Shown here: in pieces, positions 26,151 through 34,709 of the stretch
Position numbering within the stretch: the stretch's first letter is position 1
Layout: every line of letters starts with the position of its first letter
NCBI RefSeq assembly: GCF_005889735.1
Contig: NZ_VCKY01000039.1
Location: forward strand, 1 to 56,214
Length of the DNA stretch: 56,214 nucleotides
DNA from: Nonomuraea turkmeniaca
GTDB lineage: Bacteria; Actinomycetota; Actinomycetes; Streptosporangiales; Streptosporangiaceae
Direction: 5' to 3'
The notes under the pieces: generated by a model
Database searches by the model: none
What the model saw: only the letters and a program-made list of their open reading frames with translations
Told to the model about the DNA's origin: nothing
Position numbers and translations under genes: made by a program

Positions 26151-27501
26151 TTGGCCTTGATCCAGGGCATCAGCTCGTCCCACGCGCCCGACTCGTTGGC
26201 GTGCAGGACGTAGTTGCGGGCGGTGGCCAGCCATTCGCGTACGGACGTGGGCTTGGCGCCCTTGGCTGCGGCCATCAGGTCGGCGGTCGACATCGGGATG
26301 GGGCGGCCCGCGCTGATCGACTGCTGGAGCTTGACCTCCACCGCCCGGTCCACCACACCCTTCAGGTCAGCGCCGACCATGTGCTCGGTGGCCCGTGCCA
26401 CCGCGTCGAAGTCCATCTCGGCCAGCGGCTTGTCCCGGCAGAGGATGCGCAGGATGGCCGCGCGGGCCGCGGCGTCCGGCGGCGGCACGAACACCAGCTG
26501 GTCGAACCGGCCGGGGCGGCGAAATGCCGCGTCGATGTACCAGGGCGCGTTCGTGGCCGCCAGGACCAGGACGCCTTCGTTGGCGTTCTGGTCCACGCCG
26601 TCGAGCTCGGCCAGGAACTGGTTGACCAGCTGCCTGGTGTGCGCCTGGCGCATGTCAGAGCGGCGGGCGGCCAGCGCGTCGACCTCGTCGAAGAAGAGCA
26701 CGCACGGGCGGTTGCGGCGGGCCAGGTCGAACGTGGCGCGCAGGTTGCGCTCGCTCGAGCCGACGTACATGTCCAGGATGTCGGCCAGGCCGACGTTGAC
26801 GAACGCCGCGCCGAGCTCGCCCGCCGCGGCTCTGGCCAGGTGGGTCTTGCCTGCTCCCGGAGGGCCGTACAGCAGGACGCCGCCGCCTGCGCGCTTGCCG
26901 TACGCGGCGAAGAGCTCCGGCTGTTGGATCGGCAGCAGGAGCTTGACCCGGAGGGACTCCTTGACCGCCTCCATCCCGGCCACGTCGGCGAAGGTGAGCT
27001 TCGACCGCTCCACCTCCGCCTCGTCCGGTGCGGGGCCGGCGGCCATATATGCCGGGGTGGGTGGCGGTGGCGTGCCGGGCGACGGCGCGGCCGCCGGCGC
27101 TGGGATCGTGAAGCGCGCCGCCAGCTCCGGATCCGCGAGGGACGCGTCCCTGGAGATCGCCTCGTAGTAGCGGTAGGCCGCCTTACCCGTCTCACCCTCC
27201 CCCAGCAGCGCCTTCGCGGCGATGATCCCCAGTCGCGGCGGGTAGCCGGGCGAGGCAAGGAACGGCTCCAGCGCCGCCAAGGCCGCGCCATGGGCACTCT
27301 GCCGCGCAAATGCCTCGGCCAGCCCGGCCGTGACGTCCACGTCCTTGGGCGCTAGCACGAGCGCCGCGCGGAACTCGGCCTCGGCGTCGGCCAGATACCC
27401 CTTGGCCAGGAGTTGCTCGGCGAGGTGCCGCCGAAGGGGGAGGTTGTCCGGTGACAGGCGCGCGCCTCGCGGAGCGCCTGGAGGCCGACATCGTCGAGCA
27501 C
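26144..27501 (-). CDS. AAA+ ATPase with N-terminal TPR-like region; apparent 1-bp frameshift near the start
   Basis: The likely start is GTG 27501, with GAAGGGAC upstream and the product VLDDVGLQALREARA. At 27458-27459 one base is missing; restoring it joins this cleanly to the reading frame LSPDNLPLRRHLAEQLL, which is open to 26144. The uninterrupted frame alone would need a poor TTG at 27523. The body has TPR-like helices (about 30-130), a proline-rich linker and a Vps4/FtsH-type AAA+ module: FADVAGMEAVKESL, Walker A GPPGAGKTHLA, Walker B VLFFDEVDAL, sensor VLVLAATNAPW and arginine finger FRRPGRFDQLVFV. It may remodel membrane complexes with its TPR partner. Either a sequencing slip in GCGCGC or a real lesion. 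Confidence 0.8.
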
Positions 27502-27634
27502 GTGTCCGTCCCTTCTGTGGCAAGAGTCCCGTTGTTACCGAACTACGCAGGTTATCGAAACTAGTGCTGGGTCTACCGTGGCTCTCGCACGAGCGCCCGT
27601 GTGCCCCGGCGCGGCCGCCGCTTCAATCGGTGGC

Positions 27635-28348
27635 ATGACGATCAATCAGATCCCCGGCCGCTGGGTCGAGGGGACCGGGCTGGTGCTCGGGCCGCTCCTG
27701 CTGCTCGCCGCGGTGCTGGTCCGGATGGGCGAGGACGACTTCTTCCCCGGCCAGCTCGCCGCCTACGCCGCCGATCCGGCGAAGATGGTCGTGTCCTACA
27801 GCCTGTTCGCCGCCGGAGTCGTGCTGCTGTGGCCCGCCGTGGCCGCGCTGACCCGCATGATCGCGGCGACGCGCCCCGGGTGGGCCGCATGGGGCGGCAC
27901 GCTGGTGGTGCTCGGGCTGTTCGGACGGGTCTTCCACGCGGGGGCGAGCCATCTGGCGTTCCGGATGGTGGACGCGCTCGGGCCGGCGGCGGCGCAGCAG
28001 GCAGTGTCCTCGACGTACGGCGCCTTCCACGTCTTCAAGGCGGCCAACGTCGCGATCATGGGCGGCTGGATCGTGCTGGCGATCGGCGCTTACCGCGCCA
28101 GGGCGTTCGGCCCCGGGATCGGGGGGACGGCCAGATGCGTTGCGCTGGCGCTCGCGAGCGGGCTGCCACTGGGCGTGCTCAAGGGCAGCACCGACCCGAT
28201 CTCGCTGGTCGCGCTGGCCGGCTTGGCGGTCGCCCTCGTGCCGCTCGGCGTCGCCTTGTCGCGTGAGGGCCCGGCTCCCCGCTGGTGGGCCGTCGTGCTG
28301 ACGGTCGCGCTGATCCCCGCCGCCTTCGTCGCCGGCCTGTCCGGCTGA
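27635..28348 (+). CDS. Multi-pass membrane protein of unknown function
   Basis: 237 residues from ATG 27635; an upstream GTG at 27578 is in frame but lacks a signal or site. The protein has about six to seven hydrophobic helices: GLVLGPLLLLAAVLVRMGE, VVSYSLFAAGVVLLWPAVAAL, WGGTLVVLGLFGRVFHAG, then a pair around 140-215 and a final WAVVLTVALIPAAFVAGL. No transporter motif is seen. It is divergent from the AAA+ gene and convergent with the lipoprotein pseudogene (2-bp gap). Function unknown. Confidence 0.78.
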   Translation: MTINQIPGRWVEGTGLVLGPLLLLAAVLVRMGEDDFFPGQLAAYAADPAKMVVSYSLFAAGVVLLWPAVAALTRMIAATRPGWAAWGGTLVVLGLFGRVFHAGASHLAFRMVDALGPAAAQQAVSSTYGAFHVFKAANVAIMGGWIVLAIGAYRARAFGPGIGGTARCVALALASGLPLGVLKGSTDPISLVALAGLAVALVPLGVALSREGPAPRWWAVVLTVALIPAAFVAGLSG

Positions 28349-28349
28349 G

Positions 28350-29402
28350 CTACTGAACGGGCACCTGGAGGTCACGGAACGTCCCGATCTTCACCTTCAT
28401 AGCCGCCACGCCCTCGGGCAGCTCGAACAGGTTCCAGAACACCTTCTCCGCCCCGGGCCCGAACTTCTCGGTGCCCAGCCGCACGCCGGACAGGTCCGAG
28501 CAGGCGCAGTACGCATCCACGTTCCCGCCCTCGGCCGGCACCTGGAGCCGGCCGGGCAGGTACTGACGCCTGGCGGCCACGTCGGTCAGCGTCACGTTGG
28601 TGGCCGCCTGGTATTTGAACGACATCCAGTCCTGCGCATGGTGCAGCTCGTTGAACCAGGTCTCGGCGCTGCCCTCGTTCTTGATCCGGTAGGTCAGCAG
28701 GCCGAGGCCGCCGGGCAGCCGCCGCAGCCCCGTCACCTCCATGGAGATCGGCTGGCCGTCCGCCCTGCCGGTGGCCGTCAGCCCGGTCGCGCCCGGGGCG
28801 GCGGAGGCGGTGGGCGCGGCCGGCTGCCTGGACGCGGTGGGCGCGGCCGGCTGCTCGGACGCGGTGGGCGCGGCCGGCTGCTCGGACGCGGTGGGCGTGG
28901 CCGGCTGCTCGGACGCGGCGGCCTGCGGCTTGGCGAAGGTCACCGAGACCCGCCGGTTGCGCCGCCTGCCCTCGTCGGTGTCGTTGCTGTAGAGCGGGCG
29001 GCGGGAACCGTACCCCTTGGCCTGGAAGCGTACGTCCTGCCTGGTGACGAGTGCGGACAGCGCCTGGCGCACGGCCTGAGCACGTGTTGTCGCCCATCTC
29101 GCCCGGCCACGACAGGTGCTTGTCCGTGCCCGTGTTGGTGAGCCTGAGCTGGGTCACCAGGTGCTTGCCTTGACCCGGTTCAGCCCGACGACCTCGACCT
29201 TGAGCTCCGGGGTCTTGGTGCTGCGTGTTTCCGCCAGCGCGGGCCGGGTGTCCTGACCGGACGCGCTCGGCGTGGCGGTCGCGGTGGTCGACGGCGGATC
29301 GCTGGAGGGGGCCGGCGCGGCGGGCCGCGCGGTCTCCAGCGCACACGCCGAGACCAGGAGCAGGGCGACGAACGGGGCGACGATCCGGGGTCTCACCCGC
29401 AC
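28350..29402 (-). pseudogene. OmpA-like lipoprotein gene with a frameshift and an internal deletion
   Basis: The parts are readable but not in one frame. The start (ATG 29402) encodes a lipoprotein (ALLLVSACALETA) and a T/S/P-rich stretch to VEVVGLNRVK. One missing base near 29163 puts the following HLVTQLRLTNTGTDKHLSW into another frame. After GEMGDNT (about 29085) a second change restores the first frame, but most of the expected domain and the start of the OmpA fold are absent. The OmpA C-terminal half then appears (GYGSRRPLYSNDTDEGRRRN). A linker with four 27-bp repeats and a DUF-like beta domain with a CACSDLSG motif follow. OmpA-like domains bind peptidoglycan. Confidence 0.75.
28807..28914. 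repeat. Four 27-bp tandem repeats (Ala/Pro/Ser/Glu linker)
   Basis: Units begin at 28807, 28834, 28861 and 28888 and differ at a few positions. Read on the minus strand they give ASEQPAAPT-type repeats in the linker of the OmpA-like pseudogene. Confidence 0.85.
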
Positions 29403-29446
29403 GATCGTGGCGTATTTATCAGCCGAAAAGCGGTATTTCGGTCAAA

Positions 29447-29995
29447 CTAATGGGACTTATCACACGAAGTGGGCATCGGAAGCTCGAAATGGAGCGTCTG
29501 GGGGTGCTCGGGATCGCCGTCGCGGTCGTCGAAGACCGGCTCCGCCAGCGAGCGCCAGAACACCTCGGCCCCCGGCACCCGGGTGTCGGTGTGCAGGTAG
29601 ATCGCCCGGTAGTCGCCGCACTCCGCGACGAAGCGGCAGGCCTGGCGGACCATCTCGCGGGCCAGGCCGCGCCGGCGGTGGGCGGGGGCCACGTACACGC
29701 GGAAGAGCTGCGCCGTCGTGCCGTCCGGATAGAGCCTGGCCAGCCAGTCCGGGTGGGGCGGGCTCTTGGGGCCATGGGCGCGCACGGCCGTCGTGCCGAC
29801 CACCTCGTCGCCGTGCAGGGCCACGAGGAGCGTGTGCCTGCAGGGCAGCAGGTACGTCCCTTCCAGGTCCACCACGTCGCCATGCCATTGAGGCCGGTAG
29901 CCGTAGCCGAAGTCGCGGTAGAAGGTGTCCAGCATGATCTGCCGCGCGCCGTCGAGGTGGCGGGGTATGGCGCGCTGGATGACGTAGGAGTTCAA
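29447..29995 (-). CDS. GNAT family N-acetyltransferase at the end of the Opp-type operon
   Basis: 182 residues from TTG 29995, selected because GGAGGAG lies at ideal spacing and TTGA overlaps the stop of the ATPase gene. The GNAT core is clear: QLFRVYVAPAHRRRGLAREM (acetyl-CoA binding R-x-x-G-x-A) and the last strand AIYLHTDTRVPGAEVFWRSL. Coupling to a peptide/metal importer suggests it acts on the imported ligand, for example by acetylating an amine group of a peptide or metallophore, but this is inference. Confidence 0.85.
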   Translation of the reverse strand: MNSYVIQRAIPRHLDGARQIMLDTFYRDFGYGYRPQWHGDVVDLEGTYLLPCRHTLLVALHGDEVVGTTAVRAHGPKSPPHPDWLARLYPDGTTAQLFRVYVAPAHRRRGLAREMVRQACRFVAECGDYRAIYLHTDTRVPGAEVFWRSLAEPVFDDRDGDPEHPQTLHFELPMPTSCDKSH

Positions 29996-31431
29996 GGGGT
30001 CTCCTCCACAATGAGCCGGCCGCCACCGAGTGTCGCGACGCGGTCCGCCAGTCTGGCGACCACGTGCATGTCGTGGCTGATGAGCAGCAGCGTCAGGCCG
30101 AGGTCGCGGCGCAGCTCGTCGAGCAGGTCGAGGACCGCGGCCTGGACGAGAGCGTCCAGGCCTGAGGTGATCTCGTCGCAGACGAGCACGCGCGGTCCGG
30201 CGAGCAGGGCGCGGGCCAGTGCGGCACGTTGCAGCTCGCCGCCTGACAGCGCCGACGGGCGGCGCCCGGTCGTGTGCTCGTCCAGGCCGACGCGCTCCAG
30301 CACTTTCCCGGCCTCCACCGCGGCCTCGGCGGGGGTGGCGCCGCGTAACCGCACCGCCGTCCTGGCGACCTGGGCGGACACGGCGCGGTACGGGTCGAAG
30401 GAGGCTCTGGCGTCCTGGAAGACGTACTGGACGTCGCGGGCCCGCCTGGCCAGGTGGCGGGGGAGCACGCGGCCGTCCAGGGCGATCGTGCCGGAGGCCG
30501 GCCGGTGCAGGCCCGCGACGCAGCGCGCGAGCGTGGTCTTGCCGCTGCCCGACCTGCCGACGACGGCCAGGCATTCGCCGGCCGTGACGGTCAGGCTCAC
30601 CCCCGTGAGCACGGGTGCGCCGCCCCGGTGCGCCGCCACGAGATCCCGCACCTCGAGCGCCGGTACGTCTCCCGCGCCTGGCGCCGCCCTGGGCTGGGGA
30701 CGAGCGGCGAGCAGGCGCCTGGTGTAGTCGTGTCGAGGGATGTCCAGGACGGAGGTGGCGGGGCCCGACTCCACGATGCGGCCCGCGTGCATCACCGCCA
30801 CCTTGTCGGCCAGGGCGCGCACCATGGCGAGGTCGTGGCTGAGCAGCACCAGGGCGATGCCCTGCGCGCGCAGGCGGCGGAACTCCTCGATGACCTCGGC
30901 CCTGACGAGTCCGTCCTGGCCGGTCGTCGGCTCGTCCGCGACGATCAGGGCCGGGTCGAGCAGCAACGCCTGGGCCAGCACCACACGCTGTTGCTGGCCG
31001 CCCGAGAGCTGGTGCGGGTAGCGGCCGAGCAGCTCCACCGGCAGCCGCGCCCGCCGCGCCGCCTCCACCACCCGCTCGTCACCTGCCCGCGCCCGCTGCC
31101 GCCTCCCGTGGGCCGCCTGTCCGCTGGCGGCCGGCCCGGTCTGCAGGCGCGCCACCTCCCGCAGGACGCTGCCCACCCGCCGCACCGGGTTCAGGACGGT
31201 CGACGGGTGTTGGGGGACGTACGCAGCGGTGCCGCCGGAGAGTCGTACCTCGCCCGTGACCCGCACCCCGGGCGCGTGCTCGCTCAGCAGCGCCAGCCCC
31301 GTGGTGGTCTTCCCGCTGCCCGAGGCGCCCACCAGCGCGAGCACCTCGCCCGCGGCCAGCTCGAAGGACACGTCGTCCACCAGGACGTGCCCGTCCGTCT
31401 CGGCCCGCAGTCCGGAGACCCTCAACATCAT
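29992..31431 (-). CDS. Oligopeptide/nickel-type ABC transporter, fused double ATPase
   Basis: 479 residues from ATG 31431, whose ATGA overlaps the upstream permease. Two complete ATPase domains are joined, as in DppD-DppF fusions. First: Walker A GASGSGKTTTGL, signature LSGGQQQR, Walker B LIVADEPTTG. Second: GRSGSGKTTLARC, LSGGELQRAALARAL, VLVCDEITSGLD. The Opp/Dpp-type C-terminal zinc-like cysteine region is absent. It powers the importer formed with the permeases at 31428-32201 and 32198-33151. Confidence 0.94.
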   Translation of the reverse strand: MMLRVSGLRAETDGHVLVDDVSFELAAGEVLALVGASGSGKTTTGLALLSEHAPGVRVTGEVRLSGGTAAYVPQHPSTVLNPVRRVGSVLREVARLQTGPAASGQAAHGRRQRARAGDERVVEAARRARLPVELLGRYPHQLSGGQQQRVVLAQALLLDPALIVADEPTTGQDGLVRAEVIEEFRRLRAQGIALVLLSHDLAMVRALADKVAVMHAGRIVESGPATSVLDIPRHDYTRRLLAARPQPRAAPGAGDVPALEVRDLVAAHRGGAPVLTGVSLTVTAGECLAVVGRSGSGKTTLARCVAGLHRPASGTIALDGRVLPRHLARRARDVQYVFQDARASFDPYRAVSAQVARTAVRLRGATPAEAAVEAGKVLERVGLDEHTTGRRPSALSGGELQRAALARALLAGPRVLVCDEITSGLDALVQAAVLDLLDELRRDLGLTLLLISHDMHVVARLADRVATLGGGRLIVEETP

Positions 31432-32201
31432 CGCCTCCTCGCCCGGTCGAACGTCAGGTTCAGCCCCACGGACAGGGCGACGATCAGCAGCGCCGGCACC
31501 AGCACCGCCCACGGCTGCAGGAACATCCCGGTACGGTTGCGATCCACCATGACGGCCCAATCGGCGGCGTCCGGCGCGAGGCCGACGCCGAGGAAGCTCG
31601 CCGAGGCCACCAGGTACAGCGCGCCGACCAGCCGGACTCCGGCGTCGGCCAGCAGCGTGGTGAGCATGGACCGGCCGGTGTACCCGATGGCCCGGCGCCA
31701 CCACGTCTCGCCCTGCAGCCGCAGCGCCTCCATCGCCGTGCTGCTCGCCGCCTCCAGCGCGGCGGCCCGGGAGATCCGCACCACTTCGGGCAGCCCGATC
31801 AGCGCCACGATCCCGACCAGCACGACAGGATCCGGCGAGAACAACCCGGCCAGCATGATGAGCAGCAACAACGACGGAACCGCGAGCAGCAGATCCAGCG
31901 GGCGCATCAGCAGCTCGTCCACCCACCGCCGCCCGGCCAGCGCCGCGGCCATCCCCAACGGCACCCCGGCCGCGTACGCGAGCGCCGTCGCCAGGGCCGC
32001 CACGAGCACCACCGAACGCCCGCCGAGCAGCACCTGCTCCCACACGTCCCGCCCGACGAAGTCCGTGCCGAGCGGCGGCCCAGTGGGGGACACGGGGGCG
32101 AAGGAGACGCCGCGCGGCTCGGGCACCCCCGCCAGCCACGGCCCGGCCAATGCCAGCACCAGCGGCAAGGCAAGCAGCACAACTCCCGCACCCCGTCTCA
32201 C
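31428..32201 (-). CDS. Oligopeptide/nickel-type ABC transporter permease (DppC-like)
   Basis: 257 residues from GTG 32201, overlapping the preceding permease (GTGA) and followed by the ATPase (ATGA). Hydrophobic helices start at VVLLALPLVLALAGPWL and run through VVLVAALATALAYAAGVPLG and LLLAVPSLLLLIMLAGLF. The EAA loop that docks on the ATPase is seen around EALRLQGETWWRRAIGYTGR. The DppC-type GRDVWEQVLLGGR motif follows the periplasmic LGTDFVG. It forms half of the channel. Confidence 0.92.
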   Translation of the reverse strand: MRRGAGVVLLALPLVLALAGPWLAGVPEPRGVSFAPVSPTGPPLGTDFVGRDVWEQVLLGGRSVVLVAALATALAYAAGVPLGMAAALAGRRWVDELLMRPLDLLLAVPSLLLLIMLAGLFSPDPVVLVGIVALIGLPEVVRISRAAALEAASSTAMEALRLQGETWWRRAIGYTGRSMLTTLLADAGVRLVGALYLVASASFLGVGLAPDAADWAVMVDRNRTGMFLQPWAVLVPALLIVALSVGLNLTFDRARRR

Positions 32202-33151
32202 GTCAGAGCCCCCGGAGCCAGCCGGTACGCCGCCAGATCCGCCAGCAGATTGACCACCACGGTCGTCGTCGCGAACACCACACAGAGCGCCTGGATGACC
32301 GGAATGTCCCTGGCCGCCACCGAGTCGTTCAGCAACGTGCCGAGCCCGGGGATCACGAACACCGACTCGACCACGATCACCCCGCCGAGCAGCCAGTCCG
32401 TCGTCCTGGCCAGCTGCTGCGCGCCCGGGGCCAGGGCGTTCGGCAGCGCGTGGGTCAGCAGCACCCGCCCGCGCGGCAGGCCCAGGCGGCGGGCGTGCAC
32501 CACGTACCCGGAGCCGAGCGCGTCGATCATGCCGGCACGTACCAGCCGGCTGATCGAGCAGACCGGCCTGGCCAGCAGCACCGCGATCGGCAGCACCAGC
32601 ACCGCGGGCTGCTGCAGCAGGTTGGCCGGGGCGCCGACCGCCGTCGGCGGGAACCAGCCGAGCCGCACCGCGAACACCGTCACCAGCACCACGCCCAGCG
32701 CGAACTCCGGGATCGAGTACAGGCCGACGGTCACCGTCGTCAGCACCCGGTCCAGCGCCCTGCCCTGACGTACCGCCGCCGCCACGCCCGCGGCCACCGA
32801 GATCGGCACGAGCAGCAGCAGCGTGAGGCCGGCGAGGACCAGAGTCGGCGGCAGGCCGTCGGCGAGCACGCCGGCCACCGGCCGCCCGGAGACGAGTGAG
32901 ACGCCGAGATCGCCCCGGGCCAGCCCGGCCAGCCAGCCCGCCCACCGCTCGGCCGCCGGGCGGTCCAGCTCCAGGGCGTGCCTGAGCTGCGCGATACGTT
33001 CCTCGTCCGGGATGTCCCCGGCCAGCACGACGGCGGCGTCGCCGGGCAGCGCCTCCGTCAGCACGAACACCAGCGTGGCCACCGCGATCACCTGCGCCAC
33101 GCCGAGCAGCAGCCGCCGCAGCGTGTAACGGGCCAGGCTCAAGCCAGCCAC
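32198..33151 (-). CDS. Oligopeptide/nickel-type ABC transporter permease (DppB-like)
   Basis: 317 residues from GTG 33151. The N-terminus RYTLRRLLLGVAQVIAVATLVFVL is a DppB signature, followed by LPGDAA, then six helices. The loop YVVHARRLGLPRGRVLLTHALPNA matches the EAA motif. WLLGGVIVVESVFVIPGLG is typical of DppB/NikB permeases. It overlaps the binding-protein gene by 13 nt. Confidence 0.93.
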   Translation of the reverse strand: MAGLSLARYTLRRLLLGVAQVIAVATLVFVLTEALPGDAAVVLAGDIPDEERIAQLRHALELDRPAAERWAGWLAGLARGDLGVSLVSGRPVAGVLADGLPPTLVLAGLTLLLLVPISVAAGVAAAVRQGRALDRVLTTVTVGLYSIPEFALGVVLVTVFAVRLGWFPPTAVGAPANLLQQPAVLVLPIAVLLARPVCSISRLVRAGMIDALGSGYVVHARRLGLPRGRVLLTHALPNALAPGAQQLARTTDWLLGGVIVVESVFVIPGLGTLLNDSVAARDIPVIQALCVVFATTTVVVNLLADLAAYRLAPGALT

Positions 33152-34662
33152 ACCTTGTCGAAGCGGGCCCAGTCCAGGGTGTTCGCGGGCGCGTTGGCGA
33201 CCCCGCGCAGCCGGGGGGAGGCGCCGAGCAGCCAGTCGGCGAAGCCCCAGATGAGGAAGCCGCCCTCGGCGTGCAGCGTGCGCTGCATCTCCAGGTAGAG
33301 CTCGCCGCGCTTGGCCGCGTCAGGGCTGGCGACGGCCTGGTCGTAGAGCGCGTCGAACTCGGGGCGGGCCCATTTGGTGGCGTTCGTGGTGGAGCCGGTG
33401 AGCAGCCGCTGCGAGATGTGCGTCTCGATCGGCATCGCGCCGGAGCGGTAGCAGCAGATGACGCCCTTGTTCAGCACGTCGGCCCAGTAGGTGTCCTTGT
33501 TGCCGGGTCTGGCCGTCATGTCCAGCCCGGCCTGCCTGGCCTGGTCGGCGAAGACACTGGCGGCCTCCAGGAAGCCGCTGGCCGCCGCCGACGTGTCGAG
33601 TTGCACCTTCATGCCCTTCGCCCCGGCCTTGTCGATCAGCCACTTCGCCTGGTCGAGGTCGGGGGTGCGCTGCGCGATGCCGGCCGCGTAGTACTGGTAG
33701 TCCTTGCCGAACAGGTCGTTGCCCACCTGCCCGGCCCGCGCCAGCACACTGTCGATCATCTGCTCGCGGTCCGCGAGCAGGAACATGGCCTGCCGCAGCC
33801 GGGGGTCGTTGAAGGGCGGCCGGTCCACCTTCATCGCGAACGCCTGCATGCCGCTGTTGCTCAGCCGGGAGATCGCCATGCGGCCGCCGTCCTGGTGGGT
33901 GCGGGCCGTGGCCGGGGTCAGATCGTGCGCGTACTCGGCCTGCCCGCCGAGCACCGCGTTCACCCGGGCGGACTCCTCGTTGGCGATCAGGTATTCGAGC
34001 TCGTCCAGGTACGGTGCCCCGTCCCAGTAGTCGGGGTTCCTCTTGAGCAGCAGCGACCGGCCCGGCTGGAACGAGCCGAACACGAACGGCCCCGAACCGA
34101 CCGGCCGGCTGAACTCGTCGGCCCCCTCGGGCACGATGTACGCGCCGAAGGCCGCCAGCACGTTGGGGAACTCGGCGTAGGGCCGCCGCAAGACGAACTC
34201 CACCGTGCGGTCGCCGATCGCACGGCTGTTCTTCAGATCGATCAGGGCGAGGTTGGCCTTGGCGCGGAAGGTGCGCTTCTCGTCGGCGATGCGGGCGTAG
34301 CTGTGGAGCACGTCGGCCGCGCGTACCGGCCTGCCGTCATGGAAGGACGCCTCGCGCAGCGTGACCCGCCACGTGCTCAGCTTCTTGTCCGCCTCCCATG
34401 TGCTCGCCAGGCGCGGCACGATCGACACGTCGGTCCCGTAGTCGGCGAGCTTGTCGAACATCGCCTTGGAGCGCGACGCCTCCAGGAACAGGTTGGCCAG
34501 ATGCGGGTCCAGGCTCTCCTGAGCCCCGCCGCCCGCGAACGCCGCACGCAGCCGCCCACCCCTGCTGGGCTGCGACGACGCCGTCCGCGCGGTGGGTTGG
34601 GCGGCGCATCCGGCGAGGGTGATGGCGGCAGCGGACAGGAAGGCACGACGATCGAGGCGCAT
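33139..34662 (-). CDS. ABC transporter substrate-binding lipoprotein, SBP_bac_5 (peptide/nickel) family
   Basis: 507 residues from ATG 34662. The N-terminus RRAFLSAAAITLAGCAAQ carries a lipobox (LAGC, Cys about 21) preceded by RR, so Tat or Sec export as a lipoprotein. Family marks: LAGGGAQESLDPH-like start, STWRVTLREASFHDGRPVRAADV, VGSGPFVFGSFQPG and LLLKRNPDYWDG. It is the first gene of a five-gene operon. The ligand may be a peptide, nickel or a metallophore. A Zur-like box sits right at its promoter, and a leaderless transcript is likely. Confidence 0.92.
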   Translation of the reverse strand: MRLDRRAFLSAAAITLAGCAAQPTARTASSQPSRGGRLRAAFAGGGAQESLDPHLANLFLEASRSKAMFDKLADYGTDVSIVPRLASTWEADKKLSTWRVTLREASFHDGRPVRAADVLHSYARIADEKRTFRAKANLALIDLKNSRAIGDRTVEFVLRRPYAEFPNVLAAFGAYIVPEGADEFSRPVGSGPFVFGSFQPGRSLLLKRNPDYWDGAPYLDELEYLIANEESARVNAVLGGQAEYAHDLTPATARTHQDGGRMAISRLSNSGMQAFAMKVDRPPFNDPRLRQAMFLLADREQMIDSVLARAGQVGNDLFGKDYQYYAAGIAQRTPDLDQAKWLIDKAGAKGMKVQLDTSAAASGFLEAASVFADQARQAGLDMTARPGNKDTYWADVLNKGVICCYRSGAMPIETHISQRLLTGSTTNATKWARPEFDALYDQAVASPDAAKRGELYLEMQRTLHAEGGFLIWGFADWLLGASPRLRGVANAPANTLDWARFDKVWLA

Positions 34663-34671
34663 GGCAGACAA

Positions 34672-34686
34672 TGGTAACGATTTTCA
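34672..34686 (-). promoter_or_regulatory. Zur-like box overlapping the -10 of the peptide/metal importer
   Basis: TGGTAACGATTTTCA agrees at 12 of 15 positions with the published Streptomyces Zur consensus TGAAAATGATTTTCA. On the minus strand it covers a -10 TACCAT, with TTGCGT 16 bp upstream as -35. Transcription would then start at or just before ATG 34662, giving a leaderless mRNA. The 47-bp gap to the ligase gene holds little else. Confidence 0.42.
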
Positions 34687-34709
34687 TTTGCTACGCAAAG
34701 TCCTCCATA

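Noticed and set aside
27523..27523. TTG 27523 as start of the AAA+ gene
   Set aside because: No good ribosome site and an Arg/Pro-rich first 25 residues; the GTG at 27501 plus a one-base slip explains the sequence better.
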